Shown here piece after piece: positions 36,446-46,398 of a stretch of 64,000 nucleotides of DNA. The stretch comes from Palsa-504 sp963753225. GTDB lineage: Bacteria > Actinomycetota > Actinomycetes > Streptosporangiales > Streptosporangiaceae. A program made the position numbers and the translations under genes. The notes under the pieces were generated by a model. That model searched no databases, was not told the DNA's origin, and worked only from the letters and a program-made list of their open reading frames with translations. Each line of letters opens with the position of its first letter. Position 1 is the stretch's first letter. Location: assembly GCA_963753225.1 (NCBI GenBank), contig CAVWBQ010000015.1, forward strand, positions 620,001 through 684,000, in the 5' to 3' direction.

Positions 36446-37786
36446 GTGAGTGCTGTCACCGCAATCGACCTGAAGCCCGTTGTGACCGGGAAGAATCGGC
36501 CGGAGCGACGGGACATCGTCTCCCTGGTAACCCTGTATGTACTGGTCCTGATGGCTATCCCGTCCCGGTATGTCTTCTCGCCCTTCGGCGGGGCGGGTGC
36601 GCTGTCCACCATGCTCGGCGCGATCTTCCTGGTCGTGTACATCTTGCGCTGGGTGCACCCCGCATCACCCATCGGCAGCGTGCGACAGCCGCTGCGGGTA
36701 GCTGCCCTCGGGATCTTCTGTGCCTTCCTCGCGTCGTACACGGCGGCGAACCTGCACAAGATGGAGCCTCTCGAGCTGAACGGCGCGGACCGCGGAGTTA
36801 TCGTCATCTGCGGCTGGGTGGGCGTCTTGCTGCTCACCGCGGACGGCGTGAGCAGCATGGAGCGGCTCGAGGTTCTCCTCAAGCGAATCGTCTTCGGTGC
36901 GTCAGCGATGGCCGCCCTTGGCACCGTCCAGTTCTTTACCGGCCTGAATATCGCGAAGTACATCGTGATCCCGGGACTGACGGCCAACCAGCCATACGAT
37001 GACCTTTCCATGCGTGGATCGTACAACCGCCCATCCGCAACCGCGATCCACCCGATCGAGTTCGGCTTCGTGCTGGCGACGGTGCTGCCGATCGCCATTC
37101 ACCGCGCCCGGTTCGCACCTAGGAACCAGAGGTTCAAGCGCTGGCTTCAGGTTGTCCTGATATCGGCAACGCTTCCACTGACCGTGTCCCGGTCGGCAAT
37201 TCTCGGCTTCGTCGTCATCTTGGCCGTGGTCCTCCCAGTATGGCCGAGCCGGGATCGGTGGCGCGCGCTTGGCGTGATCGTTATCGGCGTCCTCGGGATC
37301 CAGGTCCTGGTCCCGGGACTCATGCAAGGCCTGATCAGCCTTTTCTTCGCAATAGGCACCGATGCCAGCACGACGTCCCGGACGTCCGCGTTCTCGAATG
37401 CCCTGCCGCTAATCAGCCAGCATCCCTGGTTTGGTGAAGCGTTCGGCACTTTCATGCCGTCGGTGTTTTTCTATACTGATGACCAGTACCTGAATTCGGC
37501 GATCGAGCTCGGCCTGGTAGGCGTGGCGGCCATCATCGCGCTGTTTGTCACCGGATGGTGGAGCGCGCGGAACGTGCGGCGTCGCTCCGCTGATCCAGAG
37601 ATCCGTCATCTAGGCCAGTGCATGGCAGCGTCATGTGCCGTCATGCTGATTGTCTACGGAGCTTTCGACGCGCTTTACTTCCCGATGGCTGCGGGCATCA
37701 CATTTCTCATGCTTGGCTGCCTCGCCGCTTTCTGGCGGCTCACCCGAGAATCGGGCGGCTCACCCGAGAGTCAGACGCTTCGGTAA
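36446..37786 (+). CDS. O-antigen ligase/polymerase-like membrane protein
   Basis: 446 residues from a GTG, 25 bases after the GT4 stop. About ten to eleven hydrophobic segments. The Wzy_C/WaaL-type segment is seen: SRSAILGFVVILAVVLPVW, then a loop with R/H residues and ALPLISQHPWFGEAFGTFMPS, which is the usual late signature of the ligase family. It would polymerise or ligate repeat units outside the membrane. Probably co-transcribed with the GT4 gene. Confidence 0.85.
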   Translation: MSAVTAIDLKPVVTGKNRPERRDIVSLVTLYVLVLMAIPSRYVFSPFGGAGALSTMLGAIFLVVYILRWVHPASPIGSVRQPLRVAALGIFCAFLASYTAANLHKMEPLELNGADRGVIVICGWVGVLLLTADGVSSMERLEVLLKRIVFGASAMAALGTVQFFTGLNIAKYIVIPGLTANQPYDDLSMRGSYNRPSATAIHPIEFGFVLATVLPIAIHRARFAPRNQRFKRWLQVVLISATLPLTVSRSAILGFVVILAVVLPVWPSRDRWRALGVIVIGVLGIQVLVPGLMQGLISLFFAIGTDASTTSRTSAFSNALPLISQHPWFGEAFGTFMPSVFFYTDDQYLNSAIELGLVGVAAIIALFVTGWWSARNVRRRSADPEIRHLGQCMAASCAVMLIVYGAFDALYFPMAAGITFLMLGCLAAFWRLTRESGGSPESQTLR

Positions 37787-37864
37787 CCAGGGCTCTGGTC
37801 ATTCTCGGATACCTGAGATGGCACTGGCCGGTTGATCCCTTGATGTGGCCGTAGCGGTTTTGTC

Positions 37865-39330
37865 ATGGGTGAGGTGAGAAGGCACCTGGCCGACAAGACC
37901 GGGCGGACGGGCGGCCTGTCGGCCGCGCTGACGACAGCGCGGATCTTGGTGCATGACCGGGGCCGGGTGGTCGCGGACCTGGCCCGCACGATCGCGGACG
38001 GCGCCCGGGTGATCTCCGATTTCCGGGTCATGTCCGACCAGCGGGAGCTGTTCGGGCTGGTGGCCTCGGTGCCGACCGCGTGGCGGACGCTGGCGGAGAT
38101 CGCCCGCGCCGGGACCCGGGCCGACCGGCGGATCATGGCGGCGGTGAACGCGGCGCGGCGGCACGCGTGGGCGCAGATCGCGGCCCGGCACGGCGCGCTG
38201 CCCGGGATCCGGCTGGCGGACAAGACGCTGGCTGGCGTGGTCTGCATCCGGCTCGATGCCACCGTCACCCTCGCGCACGCGGACAAGGAACTGGCAGAGG
38301 CCGGCTACAAGGGCTACGACCATCACACGTTGATCGGGGCGTGCGATAACACCGGCGGGGAGCCGCTGGCCTGGATGCTGCGCCGCGGCTCGGCCGGCAG
38401 CAACACGACCGCGGATCACCTGGTGCTGCTGGACGCGGCGATCGCCGCGCTGCCGCATTCCGGCGCAGGCTGATGGTCACGGCCGACGGCGCCGGGGCCA
38501 GCCACGGCCTGATCGCCCGGCTGGATGAGCTCGCCGCCCGCCGCGGTTACGAGCTGGTCTACTCGGTCGGCTGGGTGCTGGGCGAGCGGGAGCGGGCCGC
38601 GCCGCGCCTGGTCCCGGAGCCAGCCTGGCAGATCGCCATCGACGGCCGCGGGGAGGTCCGCGAGCGCCGCGCCGATGACTCCCGCGCGGACCCGTGCTGC
38701 GCGCACCGGACCTGCTGGATCGAAGGAGCCCATGTCACCGAGCTGACATCGCTGCTGCGCGGCGGCCCGCACGGGGACCAGCTGGCCGGCTGGCCCGCAG
38801 CGATGCGGGGTCCAATCTGCACGACCGCATCGCCGAAGCTGAACGCGAGGGCTGGCCCGGCGAAGCCGACGGACTGAAGGTCTGCCTCGCCGGCGCCGAC
38901 GACAAGCTCACCCGGATCGACGCCGCCCTACGGCGTCAAGCCACCACGGTCCAGCTCGGCATACCTGCATTCCCGGGCATCCTTCCGAGCTGCGCCACCC
39001 CGGATCACTGAGCGGAAAACCGGACAACAAGGCATAAATAACTCAGTTCAGAGAACCTCCCATGACTTCGCGGTCAACGCCGCCTGGCTGACCGCCCCGA
39101 TGACCGGGCAGATCCTGCTGGCGTGGCTGAAGCTGCTGGCCCTGGACGGCGACCTGGCCAGCGCCGAGCCCAAGACGCTGCGCCGGCTGCTGCACGCCGC
39201 CGCCCGGCTGGTCCGCGGCGGCCGGTGGCGCCGCCTGAAATCCTGGCCACCTGGCCATGGGCCGAGGCGATCACCACTGCCTGGCAGCGCATCGACGCCC
39301 TTCCGCAAGCCCCCTGACCAGCCTCAGCCC
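37865..39330 (+). pseudogene. IS1380-family transposase, broken by frameshifts and an inserted fragment
   Basis: The N-terminal half (GGLSAALTTARILVHDRGRV; SVPTAWRTLAEIARAG; LDATVTLAHADKELAEAGYKGY with the first catalytic Asp region) is in one frame to ~38470. It continues in the next frame (LMVTADGAGASHGLI, second Asp) to ~38808. Then 247 bases of foreign recombinase DNA replace the middle, and the transposase resumes at ~39056 with NLPHDFAVNAAWL and a C-terminal part with another frameshift near 39235. Clearly inactive. Confidence 0.85.
38809..39055 (+). mobile_element. 3'-end remnant of a two-recombinase element inside IS1380
   Basis: Encodes NLHDRIAEAEREGWPGE...IDAALRRQ...GIPAFPG and a stop at 39009-39011, colinear with the C-terminal tail of the large recombinase ending at 58930. 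After the stop come GAAAACCGGACAACA and ACTCAGTTCAGAGAA, matching the right end of the intact element at 58930-58972. So the right terminus of such an element is preserved here, inserted at the N-L-P codons of the transposase, while its left part and some host sequence were deleted. Confidence 0.8.
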
Positions 39331-39426
39331 GTCCCTGCGACCCAGGAAGGAGAACCTCGGGGCCCGTGGAACCCCGGCCGCCCGGCTCGCTAGCCGGGCT
39401 ACAGTCATGCCTGATCCGTAAAATCC

Positions 39427-39449
39427 GTGCCGGAAACGCGCTCCGGCAC
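39427..39449 (-). terminator. Intrinsic terminator behind the spliced glycosyltransferase
   Basis: GTGCCGGA/TCCGGCAC 8-bp stem with a 7-base loop, followed on the minus strand by GGATTTTA. It begins four bases after the TGA at 39455-39453 that would end the glycosyltransferase once the intron is removed. Confidence 0.65.
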
Positions 39450-39610
39450 CGCTCAGCGCCAGCTATCAACCCGGTGTAGGGTCGGGGGGGGCTGGCGCGG
39501 TGGCTCGCTGACGGTAGGGCCTTGGGCCTTCATGGCCGCCGGTTTCCCGGTCGGTTGCGCCACCCGGTGCCCTTGGTCAGGTCTGCTCCGTTTCCAGCCC
39601 CCGCCGCCTC

Positions 39611-39643
39611 GAACCGTGCATGCGGTTCTCCCGCACACGGCTC
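39611..39643 (-). ncRNA. Group II intron domain V
   Basis: On the minus strand GAGCCGTGTGCGGGAGAACC begins a 33-base hairpin closed by ...CGCATGCACGGTTC. The catalytic-triad part is a non-standard AGC of GAGCCG; the GAGA tetraloop-like turn and two-base bulge are present. Confidence 0.85.
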
Positions 39644-41027
39644 ACCGACGCCGTTCACCGCCGGCATTCGGTCTTTCCCGCCAGGCCCGGAAGGGCCTGG
39701 GTTCGACGACGATTCCCGACAAGGTGATCAGCCCGAGCTGGTCCGGGGACTGGTAGGTGATCACCGACCAGCCGAACGCCCGCGAGCGGCGGTGGCGTTT
39801 GCTGATGAACAGCGCCATCCGCATCCGCGCGTAGTTCCTGATCTTCTCGAGGCGGGCCGTTGAGTTGCCGTACCGGAAGAAGGCGGCCCAGCCGCCCAGG
39901 AACCGGTTCAGGTCCTCCACGATCCACTCCGGTGCCAGCAGCAGCCGGGACCGGCGGGTCAGTTCCCTGATCCGGTCGCGGGCATGCTGCATGGCCTTGT
40001 CCGCGGGCCAGCGGGCCAGGAACGTCACCGGCCGTTTCCCGTTCAGTCCCCGCGAGCGCACCAGCCGGTGGTGGAAGCCGAGAAAATCAAAACCCCCGCC
40101 TCCCTCCTCCAGGTGCACGATGCGGGTCTTGGCCGCCTTCGGCTCCAGGCCGAGATCAGCCAGCAGCCCGGTCAGGCGCTCCAGCGCCTGCTCGGCCTGG
40201 CTGCGGGACCAGCACATCACGACCAGGTCATCGGCGAACCGGACCAGGACCCCATCCCCGTCATCCCATGCCCGGTCCAGCCGGTGCAGGTAGACGTTAC
40301 ACATGACGGGGCTGGCCACCCCGCCTTGCGGGGTCCCGGTGACCGGCCGCCGGACCTGCCCGTCCTCCATCACCCCGGCGCGCAGCATCGCGCGCAGCAG
40401 CTTCAGGACGGGCTGGTCGCAGACGCGTTCCTGCACCGCTTGCATCAACTTCTCGTGCGGAATCGCGGAAAAGCAGCTCGCGATGTCCGTCTCGACTACC
40501 CACCGGCGGCCCTGCCAGCACTCATCGATGAGCACCTGCAGGGCATCGTGCGGCGACCGCTTCGGGCGGAACCCGAAACTGCACGGCAGGAAATCCGCCT
40601 CGAAGACCGGCTCGAGCACGATCTTCACCGCGGCCTGCACGATCCGGTCACGAACCGGAGGAATCGACAGCGGCCTCTGCTCGCCCGCAGGCGCACCCGG
40701 CTTGGGAATATAGACCCGCCGGGCAGGCAGCGGCCGGTACCGGTGCTCCTCCAGCTCGCCAGCCAGCTCATCAAGCAGCCGGGTCACCCCGTACTCCTCG
40801 ACAGCGGCCAGGGTGACCTTGTCGATGCCCGGCGCGCCGTTATTCCGGCGCACCGCGACCCACGCGCGCCACAGCACATCCCTGCGGCAGACCTTGTCAT
40901 ACAGCGCGTGGAACCTTCGCCCGGGATCGGCCTTGGCCGCCCGGTACAGCGCATGCTGCAAGGCACGGACCGGATCCCCCGATACCGGAGATCCCTTCGC
41001 GGCGGGACTAGCACTAACGGCACTCAC
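39642..41027 (-). CDS. ltrA: Group II intron reverse transcriptase/maturase
   Basis: 461 residues from a GTG at 41027 with GAGGAGGAGG upstream. RT blocks are in order: RPLSIPPVRDRIVQAAVKIVLEP, CSFGFRPKRSPHDAL, VVETDIASCFSAIPHEKLM, VTGTPQGGVASPVMCNVYL, LVRFADDLVVMC (active-site F-A-D-D), GFDFLGFHHR. A maturase/thumb region (LNRFLGGWAAFFRYGNS) follows. No HNH endonuclease motif is seen at the C-terminus, so mobility would not use one. Appears intact. Confidence 0.93.
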   Translation of the reverse strand: MSAVSASPAAKGSPVSGDPVRALQHALYRAAKADPGRRFHALYDKVCRRDVLWRAWVAVRRNNGAPGIDKVTLAAVEEYGVTRLLDELAGELEEHRYRPLPARRVYIPKPGAPAGEQRPLSIPPVRDRIVQAAVKIVLEPVFEADFLPCSFGFRPKRSPHDALQVLIDECWQGRRWVVETDIASCFSAIPHEKLMQAVQERVCDQPVLKLLRAMLRAGVMEDGQVRRPVTGTPQGGVASPVMCNVYLHRLDRAWDDGDGVLVRFADDLVVMCWSRSQAEQALERLTGLLADLGLEPKAAKTRIVHLEEGGGGFDFLGFHHRLVRSRGLNGKRPVTFLARWPADKAMQHARDRIRELTRRSRLLLAPEWIVEDLNRFLGGWAAFFRYGNSTARLEKIRNYARMRMALFISKRHRRSRAFGWSVITYQSPDQLGLITLSGIVVEPRPFRAWRERPNAGGERRR

Positions 41028-41620
41028 CGGGCCCCTCCTCCTCAGCAATACGCACCGACGAAGCAGCGGCCCTTCCCATCACCGCAGGTTGTGTTGTCCT
41101 GCGGCTCAACCGGTACTACGGCCGCCTCCGACGCCCACCCGGCCAGCAGTCCGCTTCCCGGCGTGCACCGGTTATAGGACGCCACGCTCCGGCGACACAA
41201 CACCGCAGGTCACCGGGCCGGGGAGGGCCTCCCCAGTTCCCGCCGCCACCCTCGATACGTTCCGCGCCCCATACGCCGGGGAGTCCCTCACGGCTGCGCT
41301 TCCAGGCTCTACACCGCTTCCATGGCCTTCACCCTGAATTCGGGGGCTCGGCACTCCCTGCACCCGCCCTCACGGGCAGGACCTCTAACGACGCCGCAGG
41401 CTTCGCGTCATGCTACGGACCGCATCGTCGCTCCCCCTTACAGGGCTCTTGACGCTGGGCTCCGACCCGGCCCGTTTCCAGACCGAGCCGCCAGCCTGCT
41501 ACCGGGCCTCCTGGCAGCTACCCGGACCGGACTTCCACCGGCAGGCGACGACGAGCTTACGAACACGAAGAACACCATGGCACTAGGTCACGGTGTCACC
41601 TCCCGTTCTGCTGGGCGCAC

Positions 41621-42885
41621 GAAAGATCCGGGCTAGCATGTGCATTCGCTTTGCGGTGTTCATGCAGGATCCGGGTTCTGATATAGGGCGCCGCATGCCC
41701 AGCGGGACGGATCGCTCGGAGCGCCAGTGCGGCGGGAGGGCTGCGGCCGCGGCCCCCAGCAGGATCCAGAATCCTATGCCGGCGTGAAAGCCAACCACCT
41801 GCCGGTTCAACCGCCACCGCGCGCCGATGTCTCCTAGGTCCTCTTGCGGCATATTAGTCAGCAGGAACCATGAGCCCGGAGGGCCGGCGGCGAGGACCGC
41901 CGGTATGTCCGAGAGCTGCCGCGCGTCGACGACCACCCTTCCGCTACGGCGCGTCAGTTCTAGCGGATCCCCGTCGGTATCCATGAACCGCGCATCGCCG
42001 GAGCAGTTGACGATGCGAAGCCGCCGGTCCCGCGCGCGCTCGACGATGTTATCGACGTCGCGGCGGATGTCGGCGAGTACGATCGGCGCTGCGGTAATCC
42101 GGCGGGCTCTTCGCACGGTGAGCGATTCGCGTAGCCATGAGTAACGCCAGCGCTGGGACCCGAGCCAGCCGCCGGACGAGCTCCTGACCGTCTGCCTGGC
42201 GACTACCCCGCACGTGGTCCGAACGGGGAGCATCTCCGGGTAGCGGGCCGCGACGGCGGCGTGAGCGACATCGAGCCTGGCCAGGTTTACTGTGAGGCTG
42301 TTGTGCGTCAGCGGGATGTCGGTGACCCCTACGCGCAATCAGAGCCTCCGGACACGCAGGCCGTACTCGACCGCGTACGCATGCCAGGCCATGTCCGGCG
42401 ACTCCGTCAGCGGATGGCGGGAGCACCAGGGGGCGGGGCACCATGAAGAGCAGCTCGTCGACGCTGTCCACGTCGGCGGCCTGCTGGACGGCCACGCCCA
42501 GGAGCACGGCCCTGTCCCTGATCCGCCCGGCTATCCGGCCATCGCTGCGGACGCCCACCGCACCCAGGACGCCGAGGCCGCCGACCCGCATCTGGCCCGC
42601 AGCCCGGATCACCGCCGCCAGCGAGTGCAGGAACACGTCCTGGTGAACGAATACGACCACGTCGTTTCCTGCCATGGAGGCTCCGTGGTTCAGCGCGGCG
42701 CCGGCACTCCGATAGCGTCCGTCCGCGTTGTCGACGGGCAGATACTCCACGCCGGGGGCGTGGCGACCATACGCGTTGACAGACCGGTCAAGGCACTCCC
42801 GGCGGACCGCGGGGTCGTTATACACGCAGACGATGGACACCGAGGAGTTGACGGGCACCGGCGAATTACCTGGTGTGCGGGACAT
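41621..42885 (-). pseudogene. Glycosyltransferase family 2, frameshifted, interrupted by the group II intron
   Basis: SVSIVCVYNDPAVRRECL and NDVVVFVHQDVFLHSLAAVI (a donor-site motif of one GT2 subfamily) are in one frame to ~42430. A one-base shift then moves to AWHAYAVEYGLRVRRL, an in-frame TGA (42343-42341 region) follows, and the frame continues through DIPLTHNSLTVNLARL to MLARIF at 41621. The 3' exon is 39475-39453. The C-terminal half has an unusual extension (TAAPIVLADIRRDVDNIVER; LLTNMPQEDLGDIGARWR). Frameshift plus nonsense codon suggest decay. Confidence 0.75.
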
Positions 42886-43821
42886 GGTCCCGGCCCTCCA
42901 GCTGACGGGGCACGGCGGCCACGGGGACCTCGGGCCTGGCTCCGGACGGCGGCGCAGCCGGCTGGGCGGCCGCCGTGCCGGAGGCGGTGCGGCTGCTCTC
43001 ATCACGCAGCCAGGTCAGGTAGTCGCCACGGGCGCGGGCGCGGCTGGCCCTGAGCCGAGCGAAGACGGCCACCGACAGGAAGTACCCGACCCGCGGCAGC
43101 ATGCCGGGCCGACGCCGGATGATGGCGGTCAGGTCGGATATCCGCGTCCGGTCGGCCGAGCCATCGAGGCCCTGCGCGCGTTCGATCTGCGCGGCCCCCG
43201 TCACGCAGCGGGCTCTGCGGCACAGCAGGCCGGAAACGTCATCGGCGGGTGAATGATGACCCGGGCGCCGGGCACTAGCGCCGTCTCGTGCGGTTCGAAC
43301 ATCAGCGATGCGGCAAGATCGTCGGCTTGAAGCGGCGGCAGGCCGGCCAGGCGCCGGTGCCCGGCCTCATTCACGGCGATGACCCCCCGGCCCCACAGCC
43401 CGCGCTGGACCCCTGGCAGCAGCGTCCAGACGTCGTAATACCAGCGCACCTGCCACGGCCGTCCGGCCATGACCAGTTCCCGCCGCGGTGCGGCGGCCAG
43501 CACCCCTGGCTGGGATAGCGCCGCCGCCAGTGCCCGGACGTCGTCTATCCGCAACTCGAGATCCGCATCGACATAAATGCGCGGGAAACTTGCGGCAGCG
43601 CGATCTCCCGCGGTCAGCGCCTCCTGCTTGCAGGCGACGGGAAGGGTCAGCACCCGGACGGCCGGCCCGAATGAGGCTGCTACCTCGGCGGTGTCATCTG
43701 CGCATCCGTTGGCAATAACTATTATGTCCATCTCGTCCGGGTCGGCGCCATTTATGAGCTGCCCGAGAAGGCGCCGGATTACTCGGCCCTCATTGTGCGC
43801 GGGAATCACGACTGTCGTCAC
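42866..43821 (-). pseudogene. Glycosyltransferase family 2, split by one frameshift
   Basis: TTVVIPAHNEGRVIRRLLGQL, IIVIANGCADDTAEVA and FPRIYVDADLEL (D-x-D) start a normal GT2 protein, with QADDLAASLMFEP as the acceptor motif. At ~43238 (a TTTCCGG run) the frame is lost; the next frame continues LLCRRARCVTGAAQIERAQG and ends in a membrane-like SVAVFARLRASRA. One base would restore a ~318-residue enzyme, so a sequencing error is possible. It overlaps the next gene start by 20 bases, as in an operon. Confidence 0.75.
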
Positions 43822-44531
43822 GACACAGCATTATGAACGACGGCGGCAGCCGCGGATAGCAATTGGTGATGCGCCAGGAGATTTATTTTCGCAGCCACAG
43901 GGAACATAGCCCGGAATATGCAGGCGTTTACCCGGATATCCGGACAGGCCAATTGCGCTCTATTATGCGGAATCCGTCCGCGTGCGGCATATTAGCTATC
44001 CGACGCCGAACGTTGCCTTCACGGTTGGATGCCTGGTTGCTGCCGGTACGGGCCGCGCGGGCTGCCGGCGGCGGAGCGTCGGATCGGCGAGGGCCGCCGC
44101 CTGAATGCGCCGTTGCATGTCCAGCCTGCCGAGCAGGGCTGCCACGTAGTTCATTCCTGGCTATCCTTTCCGCCAGGAACATGCGCTCCGCGATCTGCCG
44201 GTTCCGTCAGCCCTTCGCCGAAGAACTCCAGGACGCGCTTCTCTGGTCCGTGAGCGCGCCGACAGCACATCGGCGGTTGCCATCTAAGTCTTGAATCAAT
44301 GTGGATAGCGGCCGGAACTCATGTCATCTTCGACCTAAGCCGTAAAAACCACGCCAAAGCCAACCTATATCCGGTCAAGAGAGCTGATCACCCAGTCGTA
44401 GGTGACTGTTCCACTAGTAGCCAACTTCTTGTAACTCCGTTCAAAAATCCTTGAAATAAGCTGCGAATAATGCTTCGATGGATATTGCACCAGTACTGCG
44501 GGGACGGGGGTTCCCGACTAGGGGGGCTTAG
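43822..44531. other. ~700-bp region without a gene, upstream of the GH16 gene
   Basis: Composition is mixed, with a marked AT-rich part from 44290 to 44480 that should hold the glucanase promoter (for example TTGAAA at 44451). Frames here are short and unlike known families. Confidence 0.5.
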
Positions 44532-45920
44532 GTGGATCACCCGATCACGTCGCGCGTCCGCATTGCGCTGAACGCGCTGATTCTACTCGCCGGCTGCCTC
44601 GCCGGGGCCGCGGTGGCCGTGGCTACCGCGCAGCAGGCCCTCGCGGCTACCGTGCCTCCCGCTCCCCCAGGATGGACCACCGTGTTCGGGGACGACTTCA
44701 CCGGCGCGGCCGGATCCGCACCATCATCGGCCAACTGGTTCTACGACATCGGCACGGATTCGGGCAACAAGGAGGTCAATCGCAACACCAGCTCGACCAG
44801 CAACGTCTACCTGGACGGTAAGCGTCACCTGGTGCTTAAGGCGATCAACAGCGGTGGTAGCTGGACCTCGGCCCGGATAGAGAGCACCCGCGGCGACTTC
44901 CAGGCCCCGCCCGGCGGCGAACTGGAGATGACCGCCTCCCTGGAGCAGCCGAATCCGGCCCACGGGCTGGGGTACTGGCCGGCGTTCTGGGCGCTCGGGT
45001 CGCCCGTGCGGACGGGCGGCGCCCTGGTCACCTCCGGCGAGACCGACATGATGGAGGACGTCAACGGCCTGAACAAGGCGGCGCAGTTCCTGCACACCGG
45101 GGCGGGCACTAGTAGTAGTCACGGGCTGATCGCGTGCCCCGCCGCCGGATCCGGGTGCCAGACCGGCTACCACACCTACTCGGTGATCATCAACCGGACC
45201 AAGACCAGCGCGGAGTACCTGCAGTTCCTCATGGACGGCAGGGTGGAGAGCACCGCCACCGAGGCGCAGGTCGGCACGACCACCTGGCGGGAGGCCATCG
45301 ACCACGGCTTCTTCATCATCTTCGACCTGGCCATGGGCGGCTACTACCCGAACGCGGCCTGCGGCTGCGCGACCCCGACGTCGGCCACGGGATCCGGCGC
45401 GTCGATGAGCGTGTCGTACGTAGCCGTTTACGAGAAGGGCGGTAACTCCACGCCGACCGCCACCCCCACCGCGACCGGGCAGGTCAACGGCATCGACGGG
45501 CTCTGCCTGACCAACCAGAACTCGCTCAACACCGAGTACAACCCGATGTACGTGAGCGCGTGCCACGGGAGTTCCGGTCAGCAGTGGTCGGTCTACACCG
45601 ACAGCACGCTGCGGACTGAGGGGGGATGCCTTGATGTCCTGGGCGGCGCAACAAGCGGCACCGACGTGGACTGGTATCCGTGTAACGGCACTGCGGCACA
45701 GACCTGGACCCATGAGTCAGCTGGGGAGCTGGTGAACTCGCACGCCAGGCTGTGCCTTACCGATCCTCGCGGCAACACCGGCTCCCGGCTCGACATCGAG
45801 ACCTGTACCGGCTCGGCACAGCAGATCTGGACGCTGCCTTCCGGGCGGTCCGGATCCAGGTCTTTACCATCTACAACACCACCTGGACCACGATTTACGC
45901 CACTACCACCGGGTAAGTAA
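44532..45920 (+). CDS. Secreted glycoside hydrolase family 16 with a ricin-B/CBM13-like domain
   Basis: 462 residues from a GTG. Signal peptide (ALILLAGCLAGAAVAVATAQQALA). GH16 domain ~48-295: WTTVFGDDFTG start and the catalytic SGETDMMEDVNG (E-x-D-x-x-E, nucleophile and acid/base). A Thr/Pro linker leads to a lectin-like trefoil region with VNGIDGLCLTNQNS and the QxW repeats QQWSVYT, QTWTHE, QQIWTLP. It cleaves beta-1,3/1,4-glucans outside the cell. The tail after WTLPS is Pro/Ser-rich and probably results from a late frameshift. It may trim or turn over the exported polysaccharide. Confidence 0.88.
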   Translation: MDHPITSRVRIALNALILLAGCLAGAAVAVATAQQALAATVPPAPPGWTTVFGDDFTGAAGSAPSSANWFYDIGTDSGNKEVNRNTSSTSNVYLDGKRHLVLKAINSGGSWTSARIESTRGDFQAPPGGELEMTASLEQPNPAHGLGYWPAFWALGSPVRTGGALVTSGETDMMEDVNGLNKAAQFLHTGAGTSSSHGLIACPAAGSGCQTGYHTYSVIINRTKTSAEYLQFLMDGRVESTATEAQVGTTTWREAIDHGFFIIFDLAMGGYYPNAACGCATPTSATGSGASMSVSYVAVYEKGGNSTPTATPTATGQVNGIDGLCLTNQNSLNTEYNPMYVSACHGSSGQQWSVYTDSTLRTEGGCLDVLGGATSGTDVDWYPCNGTAAQTWTHESAGELVNSHARLCLTDPRGNTGSRLDIETCTGSAQQIWTLPSGRSGSRSLPSTTPPGPRFTPLPPGK

Positions 45921-46039
45921 TCGGGGAACCCGTGGGAGATCGTGTTGTGGGGTCGGCGGGCTGGGCAGGGCGAAGTTACCCTCGGCGGCATGTGGCGGAA
46001 TGGCATGGGCCGGCTTTGCCGGGCTGCGGATTGCCGGGG

Positions 46040-46320
46040 TTACGGGCCGGGACCCGGATCGCCGGCGGGACAACGGCGGGCGCGTCCTTGGGGTGTCCAG
46101 GGCAGGAATGGGTCCAGGCCGGCTCCGGCCGGGGCGGTGCCGCCATTGCGGGCGCATTCGCGCAGGTAGCCGGTCAGCAGGCTGAGGGGTTCGATGTCGT
46201 GCCGGGCGGCGGTGGCGGTGATGGTCCAGATGTCGGCGGCCAGGTGGGCGGCCCATTGGGCGCCGGAGCCGTAGAAGTTCTTGCGGCCGGTCACCGGGGT
46301 GCGCAGGGCGCGCTCGGCGA
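46040..46320 (-). pseudogene. IS66 transposase, C-terminal part
   Basis: From AERALRTPVTGRKNFYGSGA through AAHLAADIWTITATAARHDI and LTGYLRECARNGG to LDPFLPW this is the C-terminal portion of an IS66-family transposase. The frame begins right after the codons for D-N-N-I, which lie at 52380-52396 and 63537-63542. The N-terminal part is at the right end of the window, 17.2 kb away, in the same orientation. Confidence 0.9.
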
Positions 46321-46384
46321 TTATGCGACCGGGTGAGCGTGTCTCATTACGCTCCGCTATTATGCGATCGCGTTGACTGTCTCA
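46321..46384 (+). repeat. Left-end double site of the Tn554-like element
   Basis: Two direct copies of the pattern TTATGCGAYC-N9/8-TGTCTCA: 46321-46346 and 46360-46384. They are likely recombinase-binding sites. Confidence 0.7.
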
Positions 46385-46398
46385 GACGGGGGGACGGG

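Larger units (their letters stand above)
39476..41620 (-). mobile_element. Group II intron with reverse transcriptase
   Basis: The 5' end GTGCGCCCAGC at 41620 is a standard group II start. The 3' end is placed at CCGACCCTAC (last base 39476), where the long domain VI stem (GGCGGGGGCTGG paired with CCAGCCCCCC) closes. Domain V lies at 39611-39643. About 590 bases of structured leader (domains I-III) precede the reverse transcriptase in domain IV. Splicing joins the glycosyltransferase frame to H-R-V-D-S-W-R and a stop. Domain VI holds an unusually long loop of roughly 100 bases. The 3' boundary is my inference from pairing and from exon coding. Confidence 0.8.

Noticed and set aside
39642..41027. 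Retron or diversity-generating retroelement reverse transcriptase
   Set aside because: A group II 5' end, domain V and maturase region are present; no template/variable repeat or msr/msd is seen.
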